From: Carpediemonas membranifera
Taxonomy: Eukaryota > Fornicata
DNA length: 64,000 bases
NCBI GenBank assembly: GCA_019828565.1
Contig: JAHDYR010000004.1
Location: forward strand, 186,001-250,000
Reading direction: 5' to 3'
Shown one piece after another: positions 1-10,039 of this stretch (position 1 is the stretch's first letter; each line of letters starts with the position of its first letter). Below the pieces are notes generated by a model. It was given only the letters and a program-made list of their open reading frames with translations, had not been told where the DNA came from and ran no database searches. A program made the position numbers and the translations under genes.

Positions 1-196
1 CGTCGGCCTCCCCATTGCTCTCAGTGACATCGGTCTGACTCATGCCTCTGACGAGGCCCTCATGAAGGTCGCCGCTGTCGCCGCTGCACCCCACGACACC
101 GCCGTCAACTTGCCCTTCCACGTCTCTGCAGAGACTGTATTTGCCGCACTCAAGGCCACCGACGCCTACGGCCGCATGAAACACACCCAGCGTTAA
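1..196 (+). CDS. Glycerol dehydrogenase-like iron-dependent alcohol dehydrogenase, C-terminal end (partial)
   Basis: The reading frame is open from base 2 to a TAA at 194-196 and gives the last 64 residues of a protein that starts before the window. The text VGLPIALSDIGL followed by a short helix, then AVNLPFHVSAETVFAALKATDA, matches the C-terminal helical domain of GldA-type NAD-dependent glycerol dehydrogenases, where a GLP(V/I)TL..LGL segment precedes a helical N-(M/L)-PF-VT motif. The catalytic metal-binding histidines and the nucleotide-binding domain would lie upstream and cannot be seen. The family oxidises glycerol to dihydroxyacetone in the cytosol. A related short-chain diol dehydrogenase of the same superfamily is possible. 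Confidence 0.7.
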   Translation, partial: VGLPIALSDIGLTHASDEALMKVAAVAAAPHDTAVNLPFHVSAETVFAALKATDAYGRMKHTQR

Positions 197-327
197 CCTG
201 GGAGTGTTATAAATCGAGCATTTAAACGTTTCCTGCTTGGTGTCTAGTTGTGGCACTAGACAAGATAAGACTGTCCCAGCGCCTTGGTCATCCCCATTCT
301 CATTGACATTATGAGGACCCAGCAGCC

Positions 328-855
328 TTAGGCGACCCGCCTCCGTCCGCCGTCGGACTGACCAGACTCATGCGCCGCGACCATGTTACGGAACCGCCTG
401 CTCTGCTGCTGCTCTCGCTGCAGTGCGGAAAACGAATCGGCAGGGTCAGGGTCGAACGAGTCGATCAAGGCGTCCGTCATCCCGGGGGGGAGCCCACCTC
501 GGCCCACAAAGATGAGGTCTAGTATTTCCTCCGCACTAAGCTGGCCGTGGAGAGCAAGGTTCTCGATCTCCTCGGGGGTGAGACGCTGCCGAGGTCCCCG
601 GTTGTTACGGACGTCCTGGCCAGGCAAAGAATGGCCGGCGGGGCGGGGGGCCGGGATCGGCAAGTCTATGAGATTACCAGTGCTACGATCGGATATTTGG
701 AAGCTGATGTCGTCCCCAGCTTGAGAAATGCGAAGACGAGTCACGTGAATGCCATGAGCGCTACGTGGCGGCAAAACATTAGCATCTCCGGCCTGATAGT
801 TATAGATATGCCGTTGAATATCCTTCCGATTCATGTTTGGTGAGACAAGTCCCAT
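328..855 (-). CDS. Hypothetical protein, about 175 residues
   Basis: This frame shows the GC-rich third positions typical of the window and has no recognised family. I start it at the ATG at 855; a second ATG at 834 would give 168 residues. An upstream TTG-only extension overlaps TAM41 and is not credible in a eukaryote. The protein has a basic N-terminal section, a central stretch with LTPEEIENLALHGQLSAEE that looks like two short acidic helices, and a disordered, Arg- and Gln-rich tail. There is no signal peptide or membrane segment. It is divergent from TAM41 with only 66 bases between the starts, so the two probably share a promoter. Function unknown. Confidence 0.5.
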   Translation of the reverse strand: MGLVSPNMNRKDIQRHIYNYQAGDANVLPPRSAHGIHVTRLRISQAGDDISFQISDRSTGNLIDLPIPAPRPAGHSLPGQDVRNNRGPRQRLTPEEIENLALHGQLSAEEILDLIFVGRGGLPPGMTDALIDSFDPDPADSFSALQREQQQSRRFRNMVAAHESGQSDGGRRRVA

Positions 856-921
856 TCTTGCTCCGTTTGCTTGTTTCGGAAACGCTGTACAACTTTTACA
901 AAGACCTATCCAACCATCTGC
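856..921. promoter_or_regulatory. Very short divergent intergenic region (shared promoter)
   Basis: Only 66 bases separate the ATG of TAM41 from the ATG of the unknown gene on the other strand. It must hold both start regions. I see no TATA box; it includes the stretch CAACTTTTACAAAG. The assignment rests on gene layout alone. Confidence 0.35.
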
Positions 922-1944
922 ATGCCGCTCGATCCTCACGTTACAGAGCAACTCATCAACCGTTTCAGCTATAGTGGGCTACGCGTCGTCATTGGCTACG
1001 GCTCGCAGGTGATTAAGCAAGCTTCCGAGCTGAAATCGTCTCTCATCGATGTTCTCGTCGTTGTCGACGATGCTCACCTTGCCAACTGGCATACGCAGAA
1101 CATGCAGATGCATGGATCCGATTACTCTCTCCTTTGCCGTGTTCTCCCCCGCAACTGGCTCATTAAGGTACAAAACGCCGCTGGCGGTGTCCTCTTCAAC
1201 CCCGACGTCGCTCTGACCGAGGGCTCCGAGACGCACATCAAATACGGCGTCATCTCGTGGAAAACACTCCTCTCCGACCTCGGAGGCTGGTCCAAGGGTA
1301 TGTACCTTGCCGGCCGTCTCCAGAAGCCCGTCGATCTCCTCTACGTCGAGGACTCGGTCAAGGACGAGCTCGACCATGCCATCAGGGTCAACAGACGTGC
1401 TGCCGCTTGCACTTCCCTCCTCAAACGGGACTCGCTCCTCACGGACCGGCAGCTGCTCACGGACATCATGGGCCTCAGCTACCTCGGAGATCCCCGTATG
1501 AAGTTCGCTGAGAACCCCATGAAGGTGACCAACATTGTCACCGCCCAGATTGAGTATCTCAGACAGATTTACCACCCGATTTTGAAGGAGGATCTCGGCC
1601 TCACCGTTTTGGCAGCCGGTGAAGATTTTGAGATCGACCAGAGCAGTGCCTCTGGTACTATGCTGGCCCAACAGTGCCCCCACTTCACCTCCCGTCTTGT
1701 GAAGGGCTCGACCGTCACGGTCGGGTCGACCATTGTCAGGGACGGGTCGGCGTTCGGGGACGTGACACAGCGCCAGGCGGTCATTGATGCGGCGATCTCG
1801 AACATCGTAGGGCCGGTGGCGGGGCGTCAGACCCTCAAGGGGGGCATAACCTCCCCTATTCTGAGGATGATCCCATATATCTGGGCGAAGATCAAGAAGA
1901 GCCGCGAGGGCCGGCGTGAGGCGGGCAGGGTGAAACTGAACTAA
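922..1944 (+). CDS. TAM41: TAM41-type phosphatidate cytidylyltransferase (mitochondrial CDP-diacylglycerol synthase)
   Basis: TAM41 makes CDP-diacylglycerol from phosphatidate and CTP on the matrix side of the mitochondrial inner membrane, feeding cardiolipin and phosphatidylglycerol synthesis. Family landmarks in order are the nucleotidyltransferase GYGS loop near residue 25, the LIDVLVVVDD acidic strand near residue 41, WHTQNMQMHGSDYS, then IKYGVIS, LYLAGRLQKPV (here MYLAGRLQKPV) and GLSYLGDPRM. The first ATG is at 922; the open frame reaches back to 871 only through a TTG. The length of 340 residues fits the family. The N-terminus starts almost directly in the catalytic fold, so no long mitochondrial presequence is visible. 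The tail KIKKSREGRREAGRVK is basic. Finding it in a probable metamonad is notable, since those organelles are usually reduced. Confidence 0.88.
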   Translation: MPLDPHVTEQLINRFSYSGLRVVIGYGSQVIKQASELKSSLIDVLVVVDDAHLANWHTQNMQMHGSDYSLLCRVLPRNWLIKVQNAAGGVLFNPDVALTEGSETHIKYGVISWKTLLSDLGGWSKGMYLAGRLQKPVDLLYVEDSVKDELDHAIRVNRRAAACTSLLKRDSLLTDRQLLTDIMGLSYLGDPRMKFAENPMKVTNIVTAQIEYLRQIYHPILKEDLGLTVLAAGEDFEIDQSSASGTMLAQQCPHFTSRLVKGSTVTVGSTIVRDGSAFGDVTQRQAVIDAAISNIVGPVAGRQTLKGGITSPILRMIPYIWAKIKKSREGRREAGRVKLN

Positions 1945-2235
1945 ATGAATGTACGCTTGGTTCGACGAGAAGTGGTGCTATGGGGTGGGCAACTGAGGGC
2001 AAGACCATCGATGGCTTGGAACGATCATCCCCTTCGAAGTGACGTGACGCTGGCTCGTGATGTGCTGGATTATTGTTGTTGACGTCGACCCATGGACCAA
2101 GGACGCCGAGTGATGAGACTACTGAAGCTGCTGAGTCGACTCAATTGTGGACCTTTGTGGCGTCGCGCTGACAAGACTTCAGGTACAGTCGGATGACCAG
2201 ACCATAATTGTTTATAAAAGGGTTATAACACATAT

Positions 2236-2979
2236 TTAAACGGATTGGTAGACGTAAGAGGGTACCTGGGTGTACATCGAGGGCGGGGCAGGCACCTGGG
2301 CCTGGGCCTGCGGGACGACGTATGACGGGGCAGGGTACGACTTGGGAATTCCGTCCATCAGACCGTAGTTGTACTGGCCGAGACGGGCCTTGCGGGTGGA
2401 GGACGCACTGCCGCAGCAAAGGCGGATGAAGATCACTGCGATTGCAAAGATGCACGTGACCTTTGCGAAAATAACGCAGCAACAGACGCAGGGGCCAAGG
2501 AGCATGATAGTGAACCACAGGATGGGGATGAGGAGATTGGCATAGTTGAAATACGTTGGGTCCCCGAGGACGAAAGTGTCGCTCGAGCATCCAAAGAGTT
2601 CATCGCTGTCTGGGCCCAACCCGACGCAGAGGTACAGCTTCTCTGTCGTGTAGTTCGGGAGGTCCAGCGTGAGTGAGCCGGCATCTGGGAAGCCCGAGCG
2701 GTCAACGAACTTGATACGGGAAGAGATGTCAACAGGCGCGGTATCCCATTCGGGGTCGGTGTGTTTGATGTACAGCCGGATGCTGGTGGTGTACCAGTCG
2801 TGAATAACGAACTCGCATGCTCTATTGACGTTGAATGTGACGAGTCTGGTGTCAGTGGACCTGTCGTACGACGATACGGTCCAAGCACCCTCAATTCCGT
2901 TTGTTGCGCAGTCAATGGAGAGTGAAAACGAAACAAATACTGATAGTACTACAAGATATACCAGGGAGAAGTGCCGCAT
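2236..2979 (-). CDS. Secreted-type single-pass membrane protein (paralogue of the gene at 42764-43501)
   Basis: The ATG at 2979 gives a clear signal peptide (HFSLVYLVVLSVFVSFSLS), an extracellular domain of about 130 residues with spaced cysteines, then one or two hydrophobic segments (LLIPILWFTIMLLGPCVCCCV and FAIAVIFIRLCC) and a Tyr/Pro/Gln-rich cytoplasmic tail ending VPSYVYQSV. The extracellular part aligns with the protein at 42764: VTFNVNRACEFVI against ITFTVTNECQYHI, LYLCVGL against VVCVHI, and FGCSSDTFVLGD against EGCSQPVTLGED. The shared cysteines suggest disulphides in a beta-sandwich. I do not recognise the family. The cysteine cluster just inside the membrane could be palmitoylated. 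Confidence 0.72.
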   Translation of the reverse strand: MRHFSLVYLVVLSVFVSFSLSIDCATNGIEGAWTVSSYDRSTDTRLVTFNVNRACEFVIHDWYTTSIRLYIKHTDPEWDTAPVDISSRIKFVDRSGFPDAGSLTLDLPNYTTEKLYLCVGLGPDSDELFGCSSDTFVLGDPTYFNYANLLIPILWFTIMLLGPCVCCCVIFAKVTCIFAIAVIFIRLCCGSASSTRKARLGQYNYGLMDGIPKSYPAPSYVVPQAQAQVPAPPSMYTQVPSYVYQSV

Positions 2980-3284
2980 CGTTTGTATGACGCTGGATGT
3001 GGATCCCGATCTCAAGCCTGAAAAGGCGCAGTTTAGTGATGTACGACCGTGCGTTGGCCATGCCGCACAAACACCCGGCCTGAGACAATCTGGATAACTG
3101 GAGACCAGCTTGGCCTCGTTCTAGATGGCTGTTCGCGGTTGGCCAATTGAGTAGGGGCTGAGCCTCCCCAATGGCCAATGGAACAGAGGTGATAGTTGCT
3201 TCTCAGAATAGTGCATGCAGCACCCCATACCGGCCAAACGCGCATTTATCGCAGCCAATGTAACATGTAATTCTCTGGAGCACG
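2980..3284. other. Divergent intergenic region, no gene seen
   Basis: This stretch lies between the start of the membrane protein on the minus strand and the Arp8-like gene on the plus strand. It contains only weak open frames with poor codon bias. Both promoters must be here. I see no RNA gene or repeat. Confidence 0.4.
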
Positions 3285-5147
3285 ATGTCTACCACCGAGA
3301 ACACGTACACAGCAACGGTTATCGCGGAGATAACGTCCTCATATCTCAAATTCAATACATCAGACAAGTTATCGCCACAGCAGATGCACCTTCTGGTTGC
3401 TCATCGGCGAGATACAGATGTCGGGCGTGGCCTGGACCTCTCGTGCGCATTCATGCCTGATCAGACAGCCAGCAAGACCCCTGAGATCCTGAAGAACTAC
3501 ACTCCCCTTCTTCTCGAGACCAAAGAAGACTTTGAACTGAAGAACTCTGCCATCAGAACGATTGAGGAGGACACCATGCACCAGGAGTACGATCGGAGCC
3601 AGTATACATGGCTCGGACCCGCTGACGATATGTCCGGTATGCCCTCCCGTGTTGTAGGCGACGAGGTTCGGCGGCTAACACCCGACGCGCCGTACAACGT
3701 GCACCGCCCCATCGTAGACGGCCGCATGAACCTCACCGACGTCACCACCACCACCACCGCCGCTGGGGACGCGTACATGACTCTGGACGACGCCATGCTC
3801 GACCTGCAACTCCTGCTCGAGAGCGCCCTCACGCGCCTCACCATCGGCCCCGCAGATTATGACAAGACCCGGCTTGTCCTCATAGTACCGCCCAGCCTGT
3901 CCATGAGAGAGGTCAAGGAGCTCGTCCACATGGCGCTGGTCCCCATGGGCCTCCACAGCGTCCTCGTCCAAGGCGGGATGATGGCCGCCCTGTACGGCGC
4001 CGGCCTCGGTACCGGGGTTGTTGTGATGTCCGACGAGACCGCGACACACGTCCAGGTGGTCTATGAGGGCATCCCCGCGCCGCTGTCACTCAGACTCGGA
4101 TACGGGTCAAACGTCCTCGCCAACGCCTTCCAGACCCTCATCATAGCCCATGGCCCAACTCTTGCCCCCGCCCTGGGTCTGGCGACGGACTTGGAATCGC
4201 ACAGCCTACTCAGATACTACACACTGGAGACAACCGCGCTCATGTTCTCATCACTGGTCCGGGATGTATCAGTCAAGCGAGAGGTCGTCCCGGTCCCGTC
4301 GCTCCCGGAAGAGGGGCCCCGGGCAGGATCAGGGCTGCTGGCCCTCCCCTCGGCAAAGTACGAAGGCATACTCATCGCCTGCCCCCAGGTGAGGCACTCC
4401 CTTGGGCTCGCCATGATATGCCCGGATGACACGATCAGGCGGCTGTGCACGGGCGCCGACGTCAACGCGCAGTTTAGGGAGAGGATGAGTCAATGTGCAG
4501 TTTTAGCCGGTTTTGCGGAGGACGAAAGCCTCGACTTCCAGCAGTGGGACAGGCTGAAGAGCAAGGACCCGGACAGCAAGAAGCGCAGCCACAAAAAGAA
4601 GAAGGAAGCGAAGGAGGAGACCGACGACGGCAAGAAGGAGAAGGAGGAGGAGACCCAGCGTGCCGAGAGCCAGAAGACCCAGACCGAGGGCGACGGCAAG
4701 GACGGCGAGGGCGAGAAGAAGAAGAAGCGGACGCCTCGCAAGCCGCTGCGGCACATCCCGGATGTGGTTGAGGACGCCGGCTTCCTAAGCATCCCAGATG
4801 CAATCGTGAAGGCGGTTGACTCATCAATCCCGTGGCTCGATGAGATCGGCGAGCGGGCCCAAGACCGCAAGGCCAAGCTGCTGGGGAAGCTCCTGCTGTG
4901 TGGCAACGTCTTCCACATGGATGGGCTCTCGCAGACGGTGGCGAAGGCCGTGGGGCGCAGGACGAGCGTGAAGGCCGAGCCCGAGACTGCGACGAACGAG
5001 CACATTGCCGGGTGCGACCATGCCTGGCGCGGGGGCCTGGCTGTCAGCGATATACTTTACAGCAAGGACCTGTTCGTGACCAAGGCGGTGTGGCAGAAGG
5101 CCGGGAGTCGGGTGCTCAGAGACCAGCCGACGTTCAAGCTGGACTAA
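3285..5147 (+). CDS. ARP8: Actin-related protein 8 (Arp8)-like, INO80-complex type
   Basis: Arp8 is a nuclear actin-fold subunit of the INO80 chromatin remodeller; it binds nucleosomes and actin. Features supporting it: DAPYNVHRPIVDGRMNLTD near residue 137, matching the Arp8 pattern of a Y-(N)-(I/V)-(R/H)-P-I-x-x-G entry into the actin fold; a strand LVLIVPPSLSMREVKELVHMAL; VLVQGGMMAALYGAGLGTGVVV, the actin-fold phosphate 2 region without an actin-like DxG; and a C-terminal GGLAVSDI....LFVTKAVWQKAGSRVLRD ending, matching the W-x-x-x-G-x-R-x-L-R tail of the family. A Lys/Glu-rich insertion of about 65 residues (positions about 430-490) interrupts the fold. The start ATG at 3285 is the first in frame. 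The 620-residue length is typical. ATP binding may be lost. Confidence 0.8.
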   Translation: MSTTENTYTATVIAEITSSYLKFNTSDKLSPQQMHLLVAHRRDTDVGRGLDLSCAFMPDQTASKTPEILKNYTPLLLETKEDFELKNSAIRTIEEDTMHQEYDRSQYTWLGPADDMSGMPSRVVGDEVRRLTPDAPYNVHRPIVDGRMNLTDVTTTTTAAGDAYMTLDDAMLDLQLLLESALTRLTIGPADYDKTRLVLIVPPSLSMREVKELVHMALVPMGLHSVLVQGGMMAALYGAGLGTGVVVMSDETATHVQVVYEGIPAPLSLRLGYGSNVLANAFQTLIIAHGPTLAPALGLATDLESHSLLRYYTLETTALMFSSLVRDVSVKREVVPVPSLPEEGPRAGSGLLALPSAKYEGILIACPQVRHSLGLAMICPDDTIRRLCTGADVNAQFRERMSQCAVLAGFAEDESLDFQQWDRLKSKDPDSKKRSHKKKKEAKEETDDGKKEKEEETQRAESQKTQTEGDGKDGEGEKKKKRTPRKPLRHIPDVVEDAGFLSIPDAIVKAVDSSIPWLDEIGERAQDRKAKLLGKLLLCGNVFHMDGLSQTVAKAVGRRTSVKAEPETATNEHIAGCDHAWRGGLAVSDILYSKDLFVTKAVWQKAGSRVLRDQPTFKLD

Positions 5148-5414
5148 CGGTAAATAGAGGGCTTGTGGGGCATGCTGTATGGTGCAGCGCTTGGGCTCAA
5201 GTCTGTCCTGCATTGTCGGACAGGCCTCATTGACCACCCAAGACAGCCCCAATGACACTGCACCGCGCGTTACCATCAGAGGTTCATGGTTTCATGTCAC
5301 GATGGCCGACTGCGCTCAAAGTCGCAAACTGCCCTTCCAAAGTGAGATTCATTCAGCGATATGAATGAGCGACGATGCATAAAGTTCGTTCCGCGCCTCC
5401 CACTTACGCAGCTG

Positions 5415-5478
5415 GTACGTTCCCTATCCCGTTGGTGCAGAGATGCAGCCCGCGGCGAGTTCAAGAGCACTAACACAG
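5415..5478 (+). other. Spliceosomal intron, 64 nt
   Basis: The intron starts GTACGT and ends GCACTAACACAG, a branch site fused to the 3' splice site. Splicing joins ATGCATAAAG... with the frame TGGATCTCAAC, which continues as the conserved N-terminal region of the WD40 protein. The same 64-nt element is present in the paralogue at 35526-35589. Confidence 0.75.
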
Positions 5479-6055
5479 TGGATCTCAACAATGGTGCGTC
5501 CTCCCCGAGAATCTCACGCAGCAGCGAGTGCAGAGCAGTAGATCACATGATCAGAGACGCCACGACGCGCATCTTCGCCCCAGATAGCAAGCTCCACCTC
5601 AAGCCCGTCGGATCCTCGCCCCTCACTGCTACAGACCTCAGCCGCGTCCTCGACCACCTCTCGACATTGGCCGTGCTGCCCAGAGAGTTCAGCATGAGGC
5701 TGACTGAGCCCGACCTCACTGTCACGATGAGGTATGGCAAGCTGGCCGCCGACAAGCCCGACAGCGCCGTCGACGATCTGCTCGCTGCCTGGAATGCGAG
5801 GATGGCTGAGTGCATCCAGACGATGAAGGGTCACACCAACTGGGTGTTCAGCGTCGCCTTCCTCCCTGACGGCACCATGCTCACTGGGTCATGGGATGGG
5901 ACGACCAAGCTGTGGGACAAGCGCGGCGCCTGCAAAATGTCGATGAAGCATGGTGGAAATGTTTTGTGCATCGCCGTCTCCCCGGACGGGTCAACCATCG
6001 CATCGGGCAGGACTGACCGCAAGATCAAGCTGTGGGACCAGTCCGGCAGACTCGT

Positions 6056-6074
6056 CAAGACACCAATAATGTGA
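6056..6074 (+). other. 13-nt deletion causing a frameshift
   Basis: Here the sequence reads GTCAAGACACCAATAATG. The paralogue at 36155-36185 reads AAGACGCTCGAGGGGCACACC in the same place. The missing 13 bases encode most of the L-E-G-H motif that starts a WD40 repeat. The junction shows a 2-base AC microhomology. Confidence 0.8.
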
Positions 6075-9000
6075 GAAGCCTCGCCTTCTCCCCAGACGGC
6101 AAGACGCTGGTGTCCGGATCCGATGACAAGACAGTCAGGTCGTGGGACGTCGCCACCGGCGAGTGCAGGACGTTGGAAGGGCACTCAGATTGGGTGCTCT
6201 CCGTCGCCATCTCCCCCGACGGCAAGACCATCGTCTCTGGATCAAAGGACAAGACAATCAAGGTGTGGGTCGCTGAGTCGGGCAGACTCGAGCAGACTCT
6301 GGAGGGCCACACTGATTCTGTCTTCTCCGTCGCCATCTCCCCGGACGGCGCTCTGCTGGCCTCTGGGTCATTGGACAAGACCATCAGACTCTGGGACACC
6401 AGGACCTGGGAGTGCGTCGCCGTCCTCAGGGGGCACACGCACTTTGTCTTCAGCGTCGCCTTCTCGCCCGACGGCAGGACCCTCGCCTCTGGGTCTGGTG
6501 ACAACACCATCAAGCTCTGGAGCATCGACAGCGGCGAGTGCTTCGAGACGCTCAGGGATCATGCCGATAAGGTGTGGAGCGTCGCATTCTCCCCAGACGG
6601 GTCGACCCTGCTCTCTGGGTCTGATGACAACACCGCCAAGCAGTGGTCACTTGGTCGCTCTCCCGAGCTCACCGCCCTCGACCAGACCCTCGCCGAGCCT
6701 GTCCCGGCCGCGGCCATCGTCCGCCTCGAGGGCACCGCTACAGACCTCAGCCGCGTCCTCAACCACCTCTCGACGCGGCCCAGAGAGTTCAGCATGAGGC
6801 TGACTGAGCCCGACCTCACTGTCACGATGAGGTATGGCAAGCTGGCCGCCAACAAGCCCGACAGCGCCGTCGACGCCATGCTCGCTGCCTGGCATGCGAG
6901 GATGGCTGAGTGCATCCACACGATGAAGGGTCACACCGATGAGGTGTTCAGCGTCGCCTTCCTCCCTGACGGCGCCATGGTCACTGGGTCATGGGATGGG
7001 ACGACCAAGCTGTGGGACAAGCGCGGCGCCTGCAAGACGACGATGGAGCATGGCGGGTCTGTTCGGTGCATCGCCGTCTCCCCGGACGGGTCAACCATCG
7101 CCTCGGGCGGGACTGACCACAAGATCAAGCTGTGGGACCAGACCGGCAGACTCGTCAAGACGCTCGAGGGGCACACCGATGATGTGAACAGCCTCGCCTT
7201 CTCCCCAGACGGCAAGACGCTGGTGTCCGGATCCGATGACAAGACAGTCAGGTCGTGGGACGTCGCCACCGGCGAGTGCAGGACGATGGAAGGGCACTCA
7301 GATTTGGTGCTCTCCGTCGCCATCTCCCCCGACGGCAAGACCATCGTCTCTGGATCGTCTGATAGGACGATCAAGGTGTGGATCGCTGAGTCGGGCAGAC
7401 TCGAGCAGACTCTGGAGGGCCACACTGATTCTGCCGTCTCCGTCGCCATCTCCCCGGACGGCGCTCTTCTGGCCTCTGGGTCTTGCGACAACACCATCAG
7501 ACTCTGGGACACCAGGACCTGGGAGTGCGTCGCCGTCCTCAGGGGGCACGCGAGTTCTGTCCGCAGTGTCGCCTTCTCGCCCGACGGCAGGACCCTCGCC
7601 TCTGGGTCTGGTGACAACACCATCAAGCTCTGGAGCATCGACAGCGGCGAGTGCTTCGCGACGCTCAGGGGTCATGACAATATTGTGCGCTGCGTCGTCT
7701 TCTCCCCAGACGGGTCGACGCTGCTCTCTGGATCTTCCGACAACACCGCCAAGCAGTGGCCCTCCACTAACTCACCAGAAATCAAGGAGGTCTGCGCCCA
7801 ACCCACGCTCGGCGCCGACATCCGCCTGCCGTCCGACGACTCGCCCCTCTACCTCGCCGACCTGGCGCGGGTCGTCATCCACATCCTCGCCACGGGCCTG
7901 CCCCGCTCCTTCAAGATGAGGCTGGCCCACCCCGAATGCACCGTCTCTCTTGGTCCTACCGGATTCACGTCGAGCCAAGCCGCCGATGTTGAAGCCCTTC
8001 TCGAGCTACTCAACCGCCACCCTATGTTACTGACACTGTTGGCTGAAACACGTGCTCTCGACGCCGTTGACGAAGCGCTGTACGTGGCCGCGGATCTGAG
8101 CGACGCCAAGCGCCTGCTGGCCGCCGCCGGCCCGCACGCGGAGCAGCACGAGGCGCGAGTGCTCGCGCTGAGGACCGACCTCGCCCGCCTCCAGCCCGTG
8201 CAGGCGCTCGCCAAGGACCCGATGCCCGCGCTCAGGGGCCGCGTCAAGGAGGCGCTGGAGAGGAGCGACGAGCTCCACGCGCACATCATCAGCGGCGACG
8301 TCGCCAAAATGCGCTCGAAGAAGCTCCGGAGTGTCAAGTTCAGCCCCGTCGTCCTCAACTGCCTCGATCGCGAGCGCCGGTCGCCGCTGCACAGCGCGTT
8401 CGTGCACGACCAGCCGCAGGCCTTCGCGGCGCTGCTCAAGGCCGGCTGCCTGCTCGACGACGCCTTCCCGGACGGCCACCCGCTGCTGGCCGCCGTCGCC
8501 AAGCCGCCGATGCTGGCCGCGATGCTGGCCGCGAGGGTTGACATCGACACCGTCAGCCGGAACACGACTGCGCTCGTGGTCGCCATCCAGGGCGGCCACT
8601 GGGACTCCGCGACGAAGCTGCTCGCCCGCGGCGCCGACCCCCTCCTCCCGCCGGTCGGCGTCAACGCGCTGCAGGTCGTCAAGGGCGTGGCCGACCCGCT
8701 CATGGCCGGCGTGATCCGGGCCGCCATCAACGACGCCCTGACGAAGCAGCTCAGCGACGCCATCACGCAGGGCGACACCGCTGCCGTGAAGCGGCTGCTC
8801 GCGGCGGGCGTGTCCGCGAACGGCGTGGACGGCAAGATGCCGCCGCTCTTCGCTGCCGTCAAGGCGGGCAACTTCGACATCGTCAGCCTGCTGCTGAAGC
8901 ACGGCGCCGACCGGGCCGCGACGTACAAGGGCAAGACAGCTGCCCAACGCGTGAAGAAGGGCAGCAACCTGCAGTTCTTGCTGCAGAGCCAAGCAGAACC

Positions 9001-10039
9001 CGCTCGTGTGAACTATGACCTCAACGCGGACATCACGAAGCCGGCGGGCAGCATCGCGTTCAGCCAGGCCGACCGCATCGGCGAGGGCGGCATGGCGGCC
9101 GTCTTCCGCGGCACGTACGGCGGCACCGACTGCGCCGTCAAGGTCGTCGCGCAGGCCGACCTGAACGCGGTGCAGGCCAGTCGGCTGCAGAACGAGATCT
9201 TCGTCCACAAGCAGCTGCGCCACAGCAACGTCGTCGCGCTCTACGCGCTCGAGCAGGACGACCGGGAGATCCGGCTCGCGCTCGAGCTCGCGTCGGGGTC
9301 GCTCTCTGCGCTGCTGCTCTCGAAGGCCGACCTGCCCTGGGACGCGCGGCTGAAGTTCGCGCGCGACATCGCGGCGGCCATGGCGTTCATCGTGGGCGAG
9401 GGCTACGAGCACAGGGACCTCAAGTCGCTCAACGTCCTCATCACTGGCTCCACAGCAAACCTTAGCGACTTCGGGCTGACCGCGAGGCTCGACGATCATG
9501 TGAATTTCGTCGAGGGCTCGTGGCCGTGGATGGCGCCCGAGCGCTTCGACGGCGTGGGCGGCGAGAAGGCCGACGTCTACGCCTTCGGCATCACGCTCTG
9601 GGAGATCGCCGCGCGCGACATCCCGTACCGCCAGGAGCGCCTCGGGCTCGACGCCATCCGCGCGCACGTGCGGGCTGGCTACCGGCCGACGATCCCCGCG
9701 GGCACGCCGGCGGCCGTGGGCGAGCTGATCCGCCGCTGCGTGGCGCCCGACCCGCGCGACCGCCCCACCTTCGCGGAGGTCGTCGCCGCGCTGCCCGACA
9801 GCGCCTCGACCGAGATGTACACGGAGAGCGCCGTGCGCAACCACGAGGTCGGCACCTTCGCGAACGCCAGCGCGCCCTGGATGACGCTGTCCGAAGACGA
9901 GAGAGCAGCCGCGCTCGCCGCGATGGGCACGGTCACCGCGACATACCGCACGAACGCGCCCAGCGCCCCGGGCCTGCGCACGCTGAACGACATGTATAGG
10001 TAAAGAGATTGGCTCAGCATTTTCACCCGCCCCGACCCA

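Larger units (their letters stand above)
5375..10003 (+). pseudogene. WD40 x14-ankyrin-TKL kinase gene, broken by a 13-nt deletion
   Basis: This is a two-propeller copy of the giant gene at 35454-41306. A 40-nt first exon from the ATG at 5375 joins across an intron (5415-5478) to the main frame. Each unit has a 55-residue cap with DLSRVL.HLS, then seven WD40 repeats; the second ends near 7760. A fourth-type cap (DLARVVIHILATGLPRSF) follows, then a helical region, ankyrin-like repeats at about 8360-8960 and a protein kinase. The kinase keeps GEGGMAAVF, CAVKVV, HRDLKSLN, DFG and MAPE, with TKL-type WPWMAPERF, so the domain looks active. Near base 6062 the sequence lacks 13 bases present in the paralogue, so the frame shifts in the third WD40 repeat of propeller 1. 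No GT-AG intron repairs it. It is either a recent pseudogene or a sequence error; the downstream frame stays open for 1,323 codons. Confidence 0.75.

Noticed and set aside
871-921. A start of TAM41 17 codons upstream of the ATG
   Set aside because: The frame continues only through a TTG; the ATG at 922 lies just before the conserved domain and a eukaryote would not start at TTG.
5415-5478. The 64-nt intron of the WD40-kinase gene as coding sequence
   Set aside because: The unspliced frame is open, but GTACGT...CTAACACAG is a perfect splice signal and splicing from ATG 5375 gives a consistent short first exon.
6032-6074. A separate gene start at 6032 for the WD40-kinase
   Set aside because: The first residues are translated from the shifted frame of a WD40 repeat; paralogue comparison shows that the real start is at 5375 and the break is a deletion.
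8027-9844. A 605-codon minus-strand frame opposite the kinase and ankyrin region
   Set aside because: It mirrors the shadow at 39231-41510 and has the same repetitive composition, so it is an antisense artefact of a real plus-strand gene.
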